Assembly (NCBI RefSeq): GCF_016097415.1
Contig: NZ_JAEHGE010000003.1
Location: forward strand, 138,491-202,490
Source of the DNA: a sulfur-oxidizing endosymbiont of Gigantopelta aegis
GTDB taxonomy: Bacteria; Pseudomonadota; Gammaproteobacteria; GRL18
Direction of reading: 5' to 3'
DNA: 64,000 nucleotides
Both the position numbers and the translations under genes were made by a program. Positions 16,769 through 26,194 of the stretch are shown here, in pieces. The first letter of the stretch is position 1. The number at the start of each line of letters is the position of its first letter. Under the pieces are notes generated by a model. The model did not search any database, had not been told where the DNA came from, and was given only the letters and a program-made list of their open reading frames with translations.

Positions 16769-17524
16769 ATGACAGCAACAAGCACTCATTCGGATAATCC
16801 TCTTGATAATGTCCGTATCATTTTAATCAATACACAGTTTGCCGGTAATATCGGCGCTGTTGCCCGCGCCATGAAGAACATGGGGCTATCACGCCTTTAT
16901 CTGGTCAATCCCATCTGTACTTTAGGCAAAGAAGCTTATATCCGCGCCACCAGCGCAACAAATATTTTAGAAAAAGCCATCATTGCCGATACCCTAAGTG
17001 AGGTAATCAGTGATTGTCACTTAGTGGTGGGTACTAGCACCCGTGATCGGGGCATGAGTCTACCCTTATTAACCGCCAGAGAAAGTGGCGAACGCATTGC
17101 GGCAGAAGCAATTGATGCTCAGGTAGCTATCATTTTTGGTCAGGAAAGTTGCGGTTTACAAAGTGAGGACTTACAGCAATGTAACTTTCATGGCTATATT
17201 CCGGCTAACCCTGATTATTCATCACTGAACCTTGGGGCAGCGGTGCAAACTTTTTGCTATGAAATTTTTCAGGCCACAGAAGCAAAACGCACCCAACCCA
17301 AAGAATATATCTATGACTATCCTGAGCATCAGGACATGGAATATTTTTATGAACACCTAGAAAAAATTTTAACGGATGTGGATTTTATTGTCACTAATCA
17401 TCCGGGACAGATGATGCAAAGACTACGGCGTTTATTTAACCGTGCTCGACCCGATCAAAAAGAATTAAATATTTTACGTGGCATATTATCCGCCATCGAA
17501 AAAAAATCTAACGACCAGTCTTAG
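16769..17524 (+). CDS. trmJ: tRNA (Cm32/Um32) 2'-O-methyltransferase TrmJ
   Basis: 251 aa SPOUT methyltransferase. TrmJ methylates the ribose of position 32 in the anticodon loop of several tRNAs. Typical features are VRIILINTQFAGNIGAVARA at residues 14-33, LYLVNP, the knot segments IFGQESCGL and IPANPDYSSLNLGAAVQ that bind SAM, and a C-terminal helical extension (LEKILTDVDFI, RLRRLFNRARPD). TrmJ and the similar TrmL are separated by this extension. It sits after queE and the DUF3634-like gene, a second tRNA-modification activity in the cluster. Confidence 0.93.
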   Translation: MTATSTHSDNPLDNVRIILINTQFAGNIGAVARAMKNMGLSRLYLVNPICTLGKEAYIRATSATNILEKAIIADTLSEVISDCHLVVGTSTRDRGMSLPLLTARESGERIAAEAIDAQVAIIFGQESCGLQSEDLQQCNFHGYIPANPDYSSLNLGAAVQTFCYEIFQATEAKRTQPKEYIYDYPEHQDMEYFYEHLEKILTDVDFIVTNHPGQMMQRLRRLFNRARPDQKELNILRGILSAIEKKSNDQS

Positions 17525-17707
17525 GGTTACATTCTACTAATACGCCCTTTGATCATGAACGGATAAAAACTGTTCTTATGAACTAAGGCGCCTATGGATG
17601 AATATCTGATATTTGCGACAATTGGAGGCTTATTGATGCTGACGCTCTTCGTCAATAGCATCGCAGAAGCCTATGAGCAAAAACAACGTGAAAAACGCAT
17701 AAAGATT

Positions 17708-18740
17708 CTTGATTACCCACAAAGCTCCGCCATATTTCGATAATTATACTATAATTAAAGTATAGATTATGTGTGGAGTAGAATGATGTCAAAAAATAAA
17801 ATTCAGTTTCAAGAAGGTTATAGTTTATTTGAGCTTTTTAATGATTATGGCACTGACAAACAGTGCCGACAAGCCTTATTTAAATGGAAATTTCCTGATG
17901 GATTTGTTTGCCCAGAGTGTGGCAATAAGACTTATTGCACTCTAGAACATCGCCATCTTTATCAGTGCCACCATTGTCATCATCAGACATCAGCAACCTG
18001 TGGGACAATATTTGATAGTACCAAACTGCCTTTATCTAAGTGGTTTTTAGCGATTCATCTTATGACTCAATTGAAGACAGCGGTTTCAGCATTAGAATTA
18101 AAGAGACAGCTTAAGGTAAGCTACAATACAGCCTGGAGTATGAAACAAAAGATCATGCAGGTTATGAAAGAACGTGATGACAGTAAACCTTTATCAGGCA
18201 TCATTCAAATTGATGATGCCTACTGGGGGGTGGTGAGCACAGAGGCGGCTCCAGAGGTCGTGGTTCAGAAAATAAAACACCGTTCGTTGCAGCCGTTTCT
18301 ACTAATGAAGATGGACACCCGATTGCAATGAATTTAAATGTGCTTAAAGGGTTTAAATCCAGTGAAATAAAACGATGGGCACAAACTCATTTAACACCTG
18401 GAAGTACTGTTTACTCAGATGGGTTAAATTGTTTTCCTGCAGTTAAAGAAGCTGACTGTAAGCATGTTCCAATCGTCACGGGTGGTGGTGCGGCAAGTGT
18501 TGATAAAATTGAGTTTATCTGGGTTAACACTATGATAGGTAATATTAAAAACTCTATGAAGGGAAGCTATCATTCCATTAACTCAAAACATTTACCTCGG
18601 TATCTTGCTGAATGTTGTTATCGGTTTAATAGACGCTTTAACTTAAAAGACATGATGCCAAGGTTTTTATGCGTGGCGATGAAAACGCCACCTATGAATG
18701 GAAAGCTCCTAAAAATGGCGGAGCTTTATGGGTAATCAAG
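17708..18740 (+). mobile_element. IS1595-family insertion sequence, copy 2 (defective)
   Basis: 1033 bp, same ends as copy 1, flanked by the perfect 8-bp duplication TAAAGATT at 17700-17707 and 18741-18748. It differs from copy 1 by two fewer 11-bp repeat units near the left end, by two extra G in a G run at 18225-18230, and by a few substitutions. The near identity indicates recent transposition; the frameshift must have arisen after, or been complemented in trans. Confidence 0.95.
17786..18735 (+). pseudogene. Frameshifted IS1595 transposase
   Basis: Identical to the copy 1 transposase up to IQIDDAYWG, where six G replace four (18225-18230). The shift leads to a stop after 181 codons counted from ATG 17786. 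The second half stays open from 18328 to 18735. The break falls between the first catalytic Asp and the rest of the nuclease site, so neither piece should work alone. A Phe to Cys change occurs near the C-terminus (AECCYRF). Programmed frameshifting is not known for this family. Confidence 0.9.
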
Positions 18741-19440
18741 TAAAGATTTTACGCATCAAGCAAGGCCTGGATGAACTCAGTGACTTGCTTGATGGTTTAA
18801 AAAACTGTGACATCGATGATGGCATCAATCAATTGCTTGCCAATGAAATTATGGTGCGCCTGCAAACCATTCAATCTTTAGACCGCCACTTTCGAGGTAT
18901 TCAAATGCTCATTGAAGAAGCAAAAGAATCTCAGGGAAATCCACAAAAGAGCAATAGCAATACGAATGTCAAAGATGAGACCGAGTTCAAAAAGAAATTG
19001 ATCAAAATGGGTCGTCTGATCCGCATGCTCAATTCACGCATCTGGTATTCACACATCAAGCCCGAAAAGTTAAGACAGCATATCAATGATGTTAAGCTTT
19101 TACGCTGTGAAAAAATATTCCAATTTCATTCCGATCTCGCCAATGATGCCGTCGAAAAAAAGAATGCCATGCTAGCCAAAGAACAATACTATCATATTCA
19201 ACATGCCCTCAAAGGTTCCGGCTTGAATTCTCACCCTAGAATAATAGAGCTGATCGAACAAACTGAATTCATGTCACTACAAGTCACTAAAACCATTGCA
19301 AATAAACTGCAGCAAGAAGAAAAAGAAGCGCAAGAAGCAAGTGAAGTTGAGGAAAAAACAACTGAGCCTACACCGGATGCTCAAGCTAGACAATAGACTC
19401 TAAACTTACATGTTATACTTATACATTTATAATAATATCT

Positions 19441-19626
19441 ATTATCCTAAAATAATCAGTTGAATCGTAGCGAGAGCGACTTAGGCGCTGAAGATTAAGG
19501 GTTTTACAGGTTATTTTGGCTTTATTCGTAGTCACCCTACGGGTAAAGTCAAAATGTTCTGGAAAATCCTTAAGATTCAGTGCATAAGGCGGTCACAGTA
19601 GGTTCAACTGATTTTTTTAGGATTAT
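19441..19626. repeat. 186-bp foldback (MITE-like) element
   Basis: The ends ATTATCCTAAAATAATCAGT (19441) and the complement ending at 19626 match at 22 of 24 positions. The inner sequence is also an imperfect palindrome: GAAGATTAAGG...GGCTTTA pairs with TAAAGTC...CCTTAAGATTC, closed by CGTAG/CTACG. Nearly the whole element would fold into one long hairpin. It has no ORF of note. Solo ends occur at 36964-36982 and 49398-49415. It fills most of the 285-bp gap before the bcp gene. Confidence 0.88.
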
Positions 19627-19681
19627 CATGAGATTAAGATTCCCTAATTCACTACATAATAACCCCTTAAGGAAATAATAA

Positions 19682-20146
19682 ATGTTAAATACGCATGACG
19701 TCGCACCGAGTTTTAGTACTGCTAACGAATTGAATGAAACTATTAATTTAGCCGATTTTATTGGACAGAAGAACGTTGTTTTATATTTTTACCCAAAGGA
19801 TGATACTACGGGCTGCACCATCGAAGCGAATCAATTTACTGCACTGGCTGATGAGTTTGCTCAATTAGATACGCTAATTATTGGTGTCAGTAAGGATGAT
19901 TGTGCTTCTCATCAGGCCTTCATAAAAAAATATGCATTGCAGGTCATGTTATTAGCCGATACATCGGGTGAACTCTGTAATGCTTATGGTGTATGGCAAG
20001 AGAAAGAAAAAAACGGTATTAAAAAAATGGGCATTGTCCGCTCGACGTTTATCATCGATAAGCAAGGAAATCTAGCCGATGTTGAATACGGTGTTTCAGC
20101 CGATGGACATGCACAAGCCGTACGGGAAAAAATCCGCACACTTTAA
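19682..20146 (+). CDS. bcp: Peroxiredoxin, Bcp/PrxQ type
   Basis: 154 aa, normal for thioredoxin-dependent thiol peroxidase Bcp, a cytosolic enzyme that reduces hydrogen peroxide and organic peroxides. The peroxidatic Cys is in YFYPKDDTTGCTIEANQF. The usual PrxQ resolving Cys five residues later is replaced by Ala (CTIEA), so the resolving thiol may be elsewhere (C80 or C104 region) or absent. RSTFIIDKQGN is the family's late motif. The start follows AAGGA at good spacing. It lies right of the foldback element. Confidence 0.92.
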   Translation: MLNTHDVAPSFSTANELNETINLADFIGQKNVVLYFYPKDDTTGCTIEANQFTALADEFAQLDTLIIGVSKDDCASHQAFIKKYALQVMLLADTSGELCNAYGVWQEKEKNGIKKMGIVRSTFIIDKQGNLADVEYGVSADGHAQAVREKIRTL

Positions 20147-20271
20147 ATTCAATTATTATGTTTATGGCACGGCAATCCCGCCTATGGCTAGCATTGGTAA
20201 TTTATTTATATCCATCTATACTTTATTGAACTGGCATTATGATTTAATCATAAATAATTACTTAATTTTTA

Positions 20272-20607
20272 ATGGATCATGACTCAATGAGTGAATTGGA
20301 TACTAATCGACTCTTATTACAATTTGAACAAGCGATTCGGGAAATTAACCGAGAAGAAATTAATCCTAAAATAGCTGAACTCAAAGTAGGTGACTTAAAT
20401 CCTGTGATCCGTATGGTAGCCAAGTCACGCGCCCAATATTTGCAGGGCTTGTTTGAATTATCTAATAAACAAGATGGCAAATTGCCCGATGCAACACAAA
20501 TCAAACAGTTAAAAAATATGCGTGAAACCTATGAAGAATTGCTCGAAGCATCCATTGCTCTGGAAGTTGCTATTGAGCGTGGTTATCTCGATGTTGATGA
20601 CAGTTGA
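20272..20607 (+). CDS. Conserved-looking small helical protein, unknown
   Basis: 111 aa, no signal or membrane segment, rich in Glu, Leu and Lys, predicted almost all helical (LLLQFEQAIREINREEINPK, YEELLEASIALEVAIERGYL). No Cys or catalytic motif. The second Met (20287, MSELDTNRL) is an alternative start. It lies 48 bp before bluB and may be transcribed with it. I do not recognise the family. Confidence 0.55.
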   Translation: MDHDSMSELDTNRLLLQFEQAIREINREEINPKIAELKVGDLNPVIRMVAKSRAQYLQGLFELSNKQDGKLPDATQIKQLKNMRETYEELLEASIALEVAIERGYLDVDDS

Positions 20608-20654
20608 ACTATAAAGCGTGTAAAATGGTGCTTTTTCAAATGTAGGCATCGACA

Positions 20655-21386
20655 ATGGGAATCCCCAATCCTGAACATCAGCTTGATCATACTTTTTCTG
20701 AAGAAGAGCGAGCTGCAGTCTATAAAACTATTTACTCTCGTCGTGATGTGCGGGGGCAATTCAAACCCGATCCGATCCCCGATGACGTGTTAGCACGCAT
20801 TATTCAAGCTGCGCACCATGCACCTTCTGTTGGTTTTATGCAACCATGGAATTTCTTACTGATCCAACGTCCTGAAACAAAAAAGAAAATACATGATATT
20901 TTTTTAGCCGCCAATGAACAAGCGGCCGATATGTTCGAACCTGAGCAAAGTGTGCAATACAAAAAGCTTAAACTCGAAGGTATTATTGAGTCCCCCATAA
21001 ATTTAGTCATTACTTGTGATCGTGATCGAGGGGGCTCGGTCATACTGGGACGCACCCACGATAAATCCATGGATTTATTCAGTAGTGTTTGTGCAGTACA
21101 AAACCTTTGGTTGGCGGCGCGGGCAGAAGGCGTTGGTCTTGGCTGGGTCAGTATTTTTAATAAAAAAGCTTTAAAACAAGCCTTAAAACTGCCTAAATCA
21201 GTCAGCCCTGTGGCCTATTTATGTCTAGGTTATGTCGAACATTTCTATACTGAACCAGAGTTAGAGGTAAAAGGCTGGCGCAAACGTATTCCTGCTGAGG
21301 AGCTACTCTGCTTTGAAGAATGGGGTAATACTGATACCACGGGTAATGAAGGATTATATCAGGCGCTAGCAGATAGCAATAATTAA
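20655..21386 (+). CDS. bluB: 5,6-dimethylbenzimidazole synthase BluB
   Basis: 243 aa nitroreductase-fold flavoenzyme. BluB breaks down FMNH2 with oxygen to make 5,6-dimethylbenzimidazole, the lower ligand of B12. The FMN-binding start YSRRDVRGQFKPDPIPDD, AAHHAPSVGFMQPWNF and the BluB-typical GRTHDKSMDLFSSVCAVQNL with the Asp that separates it from ordinary nitroreductases are visible; VGLGWVSIF follows. With cbiB, cobC and cobO in the same window it points to aerobic or microaerobic B12 synthesis. These genes are scattered rather than in one operon. Confidence 0.93.
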   Translation: MGIPNPEHQLDHTFSEEERAAVYKTIYSRRDVRGQFKPDPIPDDVLARIIQAAHHAPSVGFMQPWNFLLIQRPETKKKIHDIFLAANEQAADMFEPEQSVQYKKLKLEGIIESPINLVITCDRDRGGSVILGRTHDKSMDLFSSVCAVQNLWLAARAEGVGLGWVSIFNKKALKQALKLPKSVSPVAYLCLGYVEHFYTEPELEVKGWRKRIPAEELLCFEEWGNTDTTGNEGLYQALADSNN

Positions 21387-21546
21387 AAAAGCACTGGATT
21401 GCAAAATATTATCTAATGTCTGCATTATTTTGTAGATAAATGACATATTTCTACTATATTTAAGTTTGTTAGTTATCAAGCCTCTGATGGCTGATAATGG
21501 TTTTTGGCTGATACACTTAGTTTATAGCCAAGGTATAGGAAACATA

Positions 21547-24243
21547 ATGACCAATCCGTCTGAAAAAGAGACTAATAAGCTACTATTTTTTAACGTTTCT
21601 CAACCAAAATCTGCTGCGACTAAAACACCCGTTGGTGACAATGTCGAGCCATGGAAAGTCATGATCATTGACGATGATCAGGCCGTACATGATGTCACTT
21701 GCCTAGTATTACAAAATTTTTCCTTTGCGGGACGTAAATTACAAATTGTCAGCGGTTATTCCGGTGAAGATGTACAGCGCCTCATGGCCGAGCACACCAA
21801 TACTGCAGTACTTTTACTCGATGTCGTAATGGAAACAGACGATGCAGGCTTGCAAGCGGTCAAATATATTCGCGATCAATTAAACAATAAATTTGTACGT
21901 ATTATTTTACGCACTGGCCAGCCGGGCCAGGCACCAGAAAAAAAGATTATTTCAGAATATGATATTAATGACTATCGAGAAAAATCTGAATTAACCGCCC
22001 TCAAAATGAATACCGCACTGATTTCAGCACTACGCTCCTATCAAGATTTAAAAACCATTCAGAAACTAGCACTATCCAATGATATGTTAGAGCATATCGT
22101 CGAAGAACGTACCTTGAAATTAAGCCAGATTAATCAATCTCTGGAAAACGAAGTCAAGCAACGCACCGAAAGCCAAATGCAGCTCGCAGAAGCTCAGCGT
22201 ATTGCCCGTATTGGTAGCTGGGAATGGGATCTTAGTAGCAACACCATGAACTGGTCTGATCAAATCTATCACATGTTAGGTCTGAAAATAGCTGAAATTG
22301 AGTCATCCTATGATGCCTTTATAGAAAGGATTCACCCCAAAGATAGAACGACTGTCACCGAACGGCATCAACAGGTGATTGCTGACAATAGTCATTTTTT
22401 TGAGATTAATCATCGGATCATTAAGCCCGATAATTCCATCAGCTATATTTGCCAGCAAGGTGAAATTTATCTTAATCCAAACACTCAGCAAGTACGCCTG
22501 GTCGGTACTTTACAGGATGTCACCGAGCGCCATGAAGCTGAAGAAGCCATGCGTAAATTATCATTGGCAGTAGAGCATACGGCTGATTCTATTATGATCA
22601 CCGATATTCAGGGTCTTATTGAGTATGTGAACCCTGCTTTTGAGGGCATCACTGGCTATGAGCGCACCGAAGTACTCGGTAAAACCCCCAGTATTCTTAA
22701 ATCCGGCAAGTTAAAAGAAGCTTTTTATCAGCATATGTGGAAAATCATACTGGCAGGGAAAGTTTTTAGTGATGTGATTGTCAACCGCCGTAAAGATGGT
22801 ACGCTCTATTATGAAGAAAAAACCATTACCCCGCAAAAAAATGCTCAAGGGGAAATCACCCATTTTATTTCTACCGGTAAAAATATTACCGAACGTATGG
22901 AAGCGCAACAACATTTAAAATATCTGGCCTTTCACGATGCGCTAACCGGACTGCCCAATCGTACTCTCTTAAAAGATCGCCTAGAGCAAGCAATCCCCCG
23001 AATGAAGTGGCATAAACGTAATATTGCCGTCATGTTTCTCGATCTGGATCGTTTTAAAATTATCAATGATACCCTGGGACATAACATCGGTGACTTACTA
23101 CTCAAAGAAACCGCTGAACGCTTTGAAGAATGTATACGTCAGGGTGATACAGTTGCCCGTCTAGGAGGGGATGAGTTTGCTATTATGCTCAATGATCTTT
23201 CTTCCAATGAAGACGTACCCGTGTTTGCTAAAAAGCTAATCGAATCACTCACTCAACCATTTATCATTGAAAATCAGGAGTTATTTATTTCCACCAGTAT
23301 TGGTATATCCATGTTTCCCAAAGATGGTGACGATACTCAAACCTTATTAAAAAAAGCCGATATCGCCATGTATCAGGCAAAAGGGAATGGTGGTAATCAC
23401 TTCTGCTTTTATACTGAAAAAGATAACTCCGAAGCATCGGAACGCTTGGCTCTGGAATCGAAATTACGCCGTGCTTTAGACCGGGGTGAATTTTTTCTAC
23501 ATTACCAAGCACAATTAAATTTAAAAACGCATCGTATTATTGCTCGTGAAGCACTATTACGCTGGTCTCATACGGATTATGTGAATATCAGTCCGGTCCA
23601 ATTTATCCCCTTATTAGAAGAAACGGGTTTGATTGTGCCCATTGGTGAATGGGTATTACGCGCTGCCTGTCTGGATGAAGTGGCACGTCAAAAAATGGGA
23701 TTTGAACCTCATCGTGTTGCTGTCAACCTATCCATCAGGCAGTTTCAACAAAATGATTTTGTCAGAACCGTTGAAACCATACTCCATGAAACAGGCATTG
23801 AACCGCGCTATTTAGAATTGGAAGTAACAGAAGGTTTGTTAATTAACAATGTATCCGAAGCCGCTAAAATCTTACATCAACTACATGAGCTTGGTGTCAT
23901 GTTAGCCATTGATGACTTTGGCACAGGTTATTCATCGATGAATTATCTCAAACGCTTACCCTTTGACACACTAAAGGTTGATCGTTCTTTTGTTCGCGAT
24001 ATTATTCATAACCCCGATGATGCGGCAATTGTGACGGCGATCATTACGCTGGCGCATAATATGGACATGGAAGTAGTGGCCGAAGGAGTGGAAACTTACG
24101 AGCAATTGGATTTTTTACGTCAGCAGGGCTGCGACGTTATTCAGGGCTACTTATGCAGTAAACCGATTCCCTTTGAAGATGAACAATCTTTTGAAAATAT
24201 AGGCAGTGCTATTATGGCTTACTTAAACAATAGCAATGAATAA
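21547..24243 (+). CDS. Response regulator with PAS, GGDEF and EAL domains
   Basis: 898 aa cyclic-di-GMP signalling protein. A receiver domain (about residues 35-165: VMIIDDDQAVHD, LLLDVVMETDD with the acceptor Asp, LRTGQPGQAPE) is followed by a coiled coil (about 180-220), two PAS/PAC domains (about 225-345 and 350-465), a GGDEF domain with RLGGDEFAIML intact, and an EAL domain with REALLRW and AIDDFGTGYSSMNYL. Both synthase and phosphodiesterase motifs look complete. ATG at 21547 has AGGA upstream; the frame's earlier ATG at 21466 would add a non-family tail. There is no histidine kinase next to it. Confidence 0.93.
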   Translation: MTNPSEKETNKLLFFNVSQPKSAATKTPVGDNVEPWKVMIIDDDQAVHDVTCLVLQNFSFAGRKLQIVSGYSGEDVQRLMAEHTNTAVLLLDVVMETDDAGLQAVKYIRDQLNNKFVRIILRTGQPGQAPEKKIISEYDINDYREKSELTALKMNTALISALRSYQDLKTIQKLALSNDMLEHIVEERTLKLSQINQSLENEVKQRTESQMQLAEAQRIARIGSWEWDLSSNTMNWSDQIYHMLGLKIAEIESSYDAFIERIHPKDRTTVTERHQQVIADNSHFFEINHRIIKPDNSISYICQQGEIYLNPNTQQVRLVGTLQDVTERHEAEEAMRKLSLAVEHTADSIMITDIQGLIEYVNPAFEGITGYERTEVLGKTPSILKSGKLKEAFYQHMWKIILAGKVFSDVIVNRRKDGTLYYEEKTITPQKNAQGEITHFISTGKNITERMEAQQHLKYLAFHDALTGLPNRTLLKDRLEQAIPRMKWHKRNIAVMFLDLDRFKIINDTLGHNIGDLLLKETAERFEECIRQGDTVARLGGDEFAIMLNDLSSNEDVPVFAKKLIESLTQPFIIENQELFISTSIGISMFPKDGDDTQTLLKKADIAMYQAKGNGGNHFCFYTEKDNSEASERLALESKLRRALDRGEFFLHYQAQLNLKTHRIIAREALLRWSHTDYVNISPVQFIPLLEETGLIVPIGEWVLRAACLDEVARQKMGFEPHRVAVNLSIRQFQQNDFVRTVETILHETGIEPRYLELEVTEGLLINNVSEAAKILHQLHELGVMLAIDDFGTGYSSMNYLKRLPFDTLKVDRSFVRDIIHNPDDAAIVTAIITLAHNMDMEVVAEGVETYEQLDFLRQQGCDVIQGYLCSKPIPFEDEQSFENIGSAIMAYLNNSNE

Positions 24244-24308
24244 AAAATCGTAGCTTGATTTCGCTCGTTAATAGCAAAATCAAACCATGATTAATTAGGA
24301 GTTAGGTA

Positions 24309-25037
24309 TTAAGCAAAATAGCTTTCTAAATCATCTGCTGTACCAATCAATTTGCCATCAATAAACACCTGAGGTGTGGTATGAGCACCCGTGATGGCTG
24401 ACAAAGAAATATTAGTCACTTCCTGATTTAGTTCAACTTCTTCATAAGGTAGACCCTTGCTAGCTAATAATTCTTTAGCACGCGTACAATGTGGGCAGCC
24501 CTTACGCGTGATAATGCTCACTGTTGGTAGTGCCTTCGCATCTGGGTTCAAGTGCTTTAACAAAGTATCCGCATCAGAAACGCCAAACGGGTCGCCGTCT
24601 ACTTCTGGCTCAATAAACATTTTTTCGATGATGCCATTATCAACAATCATCGCATAACGCCATGAGCGGTCACCGAAGCCCAGGTCACGCTTATCAACCA
24701 GCATACCCATGCCTTTTGAGAATTCGCCATTGCCATCAGGGATCATGGTGAGTTTTTCGGCACTCTGATCATCCTGCCAAGCATTCATCACAAAGGTATC
24801 ATTAACCGATAAACAATAAATATCATCAATACCATTGTCTTTAAAAACTGGAAACAATTCATTGTAGCGTGGTAAATGGCTAGATGAACAAGTCGGAGTG
24901 AATGCACCGGGTAGAGCAAAAACAATCACTCGCTTGTTATCAAATAAGTCACTGCTGGTCACATCAACCCACTCACTGTTTTGACGGGTTTTAAAAGTAA
25001 CTGCTGGTACGTCTTGGCCTTCGCGATTCTCTAACAT
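24309..25037 (-). CDS. Peroxiredoxin-5/glutaredoxin hybrid
   Basis: 242 aa fusion. Residues 1-165 are a Prx5-type peroxiredoxin (FALPGAFTPTCSSSHLPRYN with the peroxidatic Cys). Residues 170-242 are a glutaredoxin with the dithiol site GCPHCTRAKELL and TTPQVFIDG. The fused glutaredoxin recycles the peroxidase with glutathione. Such hybrids are known from gammaproteobacteria such as Haemophilus and Chromatium. It is divergent from oxyR, so control by OxyR is likely. The start follows a weak purine-rich site. Confidence 0.95.
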   Translation of the reverse strand: MLENREGQDVPAVTFKTRQNSEWVDVTSSDLFDNKRVIVFALPGAFTPTCSSSHLPRYNELFPVFKDNGIDDIYCLSVNDTFVMNAWQDDQSAEKLTMIPDGNGEFSKGMGMLVDKRDLGFGDRSWRYAMIVDNGIIEKMFIEPEVDGDPFGVSDADTLLKHLNPDAKALPTVSIITRKGCPHCTRAKELLASKGLPYEEVELNQEVTNISLSAITGAHTTPQVFIDGKLIGTADDLESYFA

Positions 25038-25230
25038 AATATTTTCACCTGTTTAAAACTTCTTAACAAGAAGCTTGTTATATAAAATTTGCTACTCAAT
25101 TTGTAGCTGATGGGTGTAGTTTATGCAAAATTTATAAATTAATAAAACAGATTAATTAGAATGTTATAATTGAAAAAATCGATTATACTATTCATACGAG
25201 CTAAATTTGCTGTCTCTAGGGAGTTTAATC
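25038..25230. promoter_or_regulatory. Divergent prx-grx / oxyR promoter region
   Basis: A 193-bp AT-rich gap between divergent genes. It contains the palindrome CTTCTTAACAAGAAG near 25060 and a GTTATAAT-type -10 candidate near 25165. OxyR commonly binds such gaps to regulate both itself and the neighbour. I cannot fit a complete ATAG-type OxyR site with confidence, so the operator is inferred from the layout. Confidence 0.45.
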
Positions 25231-26190
25231 ATGCGCCTACCCAGTCTAAAGCACCTGCATTATTTAATTAATGTTCATAAATATCAACACTTTGGAGATG
25301 CGGCCAAGGCTTGTTTTGTTAGCCAGTCAACACTCAGTAGTGGTATTGCAGCGCTGGAAAACGTCTTAGGTGTACGTCTCATTGAGCGGGATAATAAAAA
25401 AATATTATTCACTCCCCTGGCAGAGGAGGTGGTCCAGCAGGCTCAGCACATCTTATTAAGCGTAGAAGACTTAACTGAGCAAGTACAGTCCTTTTCCCGC
25501 CCCTTTGGTGGTACCTTGAAGCTGGGCGTGATACCCACCATTGCCCCGTTTCTCATTCCACAAATACTGATGATGATCAAGCAGGAGTTTCCTGAGTTAA
25601 AGGTTTTCGTCCGTGAAGCGCAAAGCGCTACGGTGTTACAACAACTCAACGAAGGCACACTGGATTTGGTCTTACTTGCCATGCCCTACCCATCAACTGG
25701 CGTAGTCATGAAAAGTTTTTATGAAGATCGCTTTTATTTTGCCCAGCATAAAGATTCGCAACTTAACCGCCAAACCAAAACTGAGTCACTCAATGCAGAT
25801 TATTCCAATTTAGAAGATCATAGCCTGCTATTGCTAGAAGATGGACATTGCCTACGTGATCATGCTTTATCCGCTTGTCATCTACAACGAAGTGAAAAAA
25901 TAAATGAGTTTGCAGCCAGTAGTTTGCATACTTTGGTGCAGATGGTTAATAACGATTTGGGCGTTACTTTTTTACCTGAAATGGCCATTGCCTCAGGTAT
26001 TTTAAACAATACTGATATCGTTACCAGTCCACTGGCGGACACTACTAACGACTATCGTGAGATTGGTTTTGCCTGGCGCATTCAATCTAATCGAACCGAA
26101 GAATTTGAACAACTATATAAGCTGGTTAAAAAACAAATTAGCCATTTTTTGCCCGCTCCATTTAGGGAAAAGTCAAAGGTGACAAAGTAA
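25231..26190 (+). CDS. oxyR: LysR-type peroxide sensor OxyR
   Basis: 319 aa LysR regulator. The N-terminal helix-turn-helix is FGDAAKACFVSQSTLSSGIA at about residues 22-41. The redox switch pair is present in LLLLEDGHCLRDHALSACHL, in the register of E. coli C199 and C208, so this is OxyR rather than a generic LysR protein. ATG at 25231 gives the family start MRLPSLKHLHYL after AGGGAG; the earlier ATG at 25207 is unlikely. It is divergent from prx-grx and 4 bp before polB, which may be read on from the same promoter. Confidence 0.93.
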   Translation: MRLPSLKHLHYLINVHKYQHFGDAAKACFVSQSTLSSGIAALENVLGVRLIERDNKKILFTPLAEEVVQQAQHILLSVEDLTEQVQSFSRPFGGTLKLGVIPTIAPFLIPQILMMIKQEFPELKVFVREAQSATVLQQLNEGTLDLVLLAMPYPSTGVVMKSFYEDRFYFAQHKDSQLNRQTKTESLNADYSNLEDHSLLLLEDGHCLRDHALSACHLQRSEKINEFAASSLHTLVQMVNNDLGVTFLPEMAIASGILNNTDIVTSPLADTTNDYREIGFAWRIQSNRTEEFEQLYKLVKKQISHFLPAPFREKSKVTK

Positions 26191-26194
26191 TACC

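Larger units (their letters stand above)
17594..19396 (+). pseudogene. Membrane-anchored coiled-coil protein gene split by IS1595 copy 2
   Basis: The frame starts at ATG 17594 with a membrane helix (IFATIGGLLMLTLFV) and basic QKQREKRIKI, then is cut at 17707 by the IS. Removing the IS and one 8-bp duplication rejoins the frame exactly at 18749, giving a 253-aa protein. The downstream part is helical and charged, with LDELSDLLDGLKNCD, a Glu-rich tail and no enzyme motif. The 3' part remains open and can restart at ATG 18728 inside the IS end (GGAG four bases upstream), giving a 222-aa form without the anchor. The family is not recognised. Confidence 0.85.

Noticed and set aside
18225-18230. 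Programmed frameshift in the IS1595 transposase
   Set aside because: Copy 1 encodes the whole protein in one frame and the family does not use frameshifting; the extra G pair is more simply a mutation.
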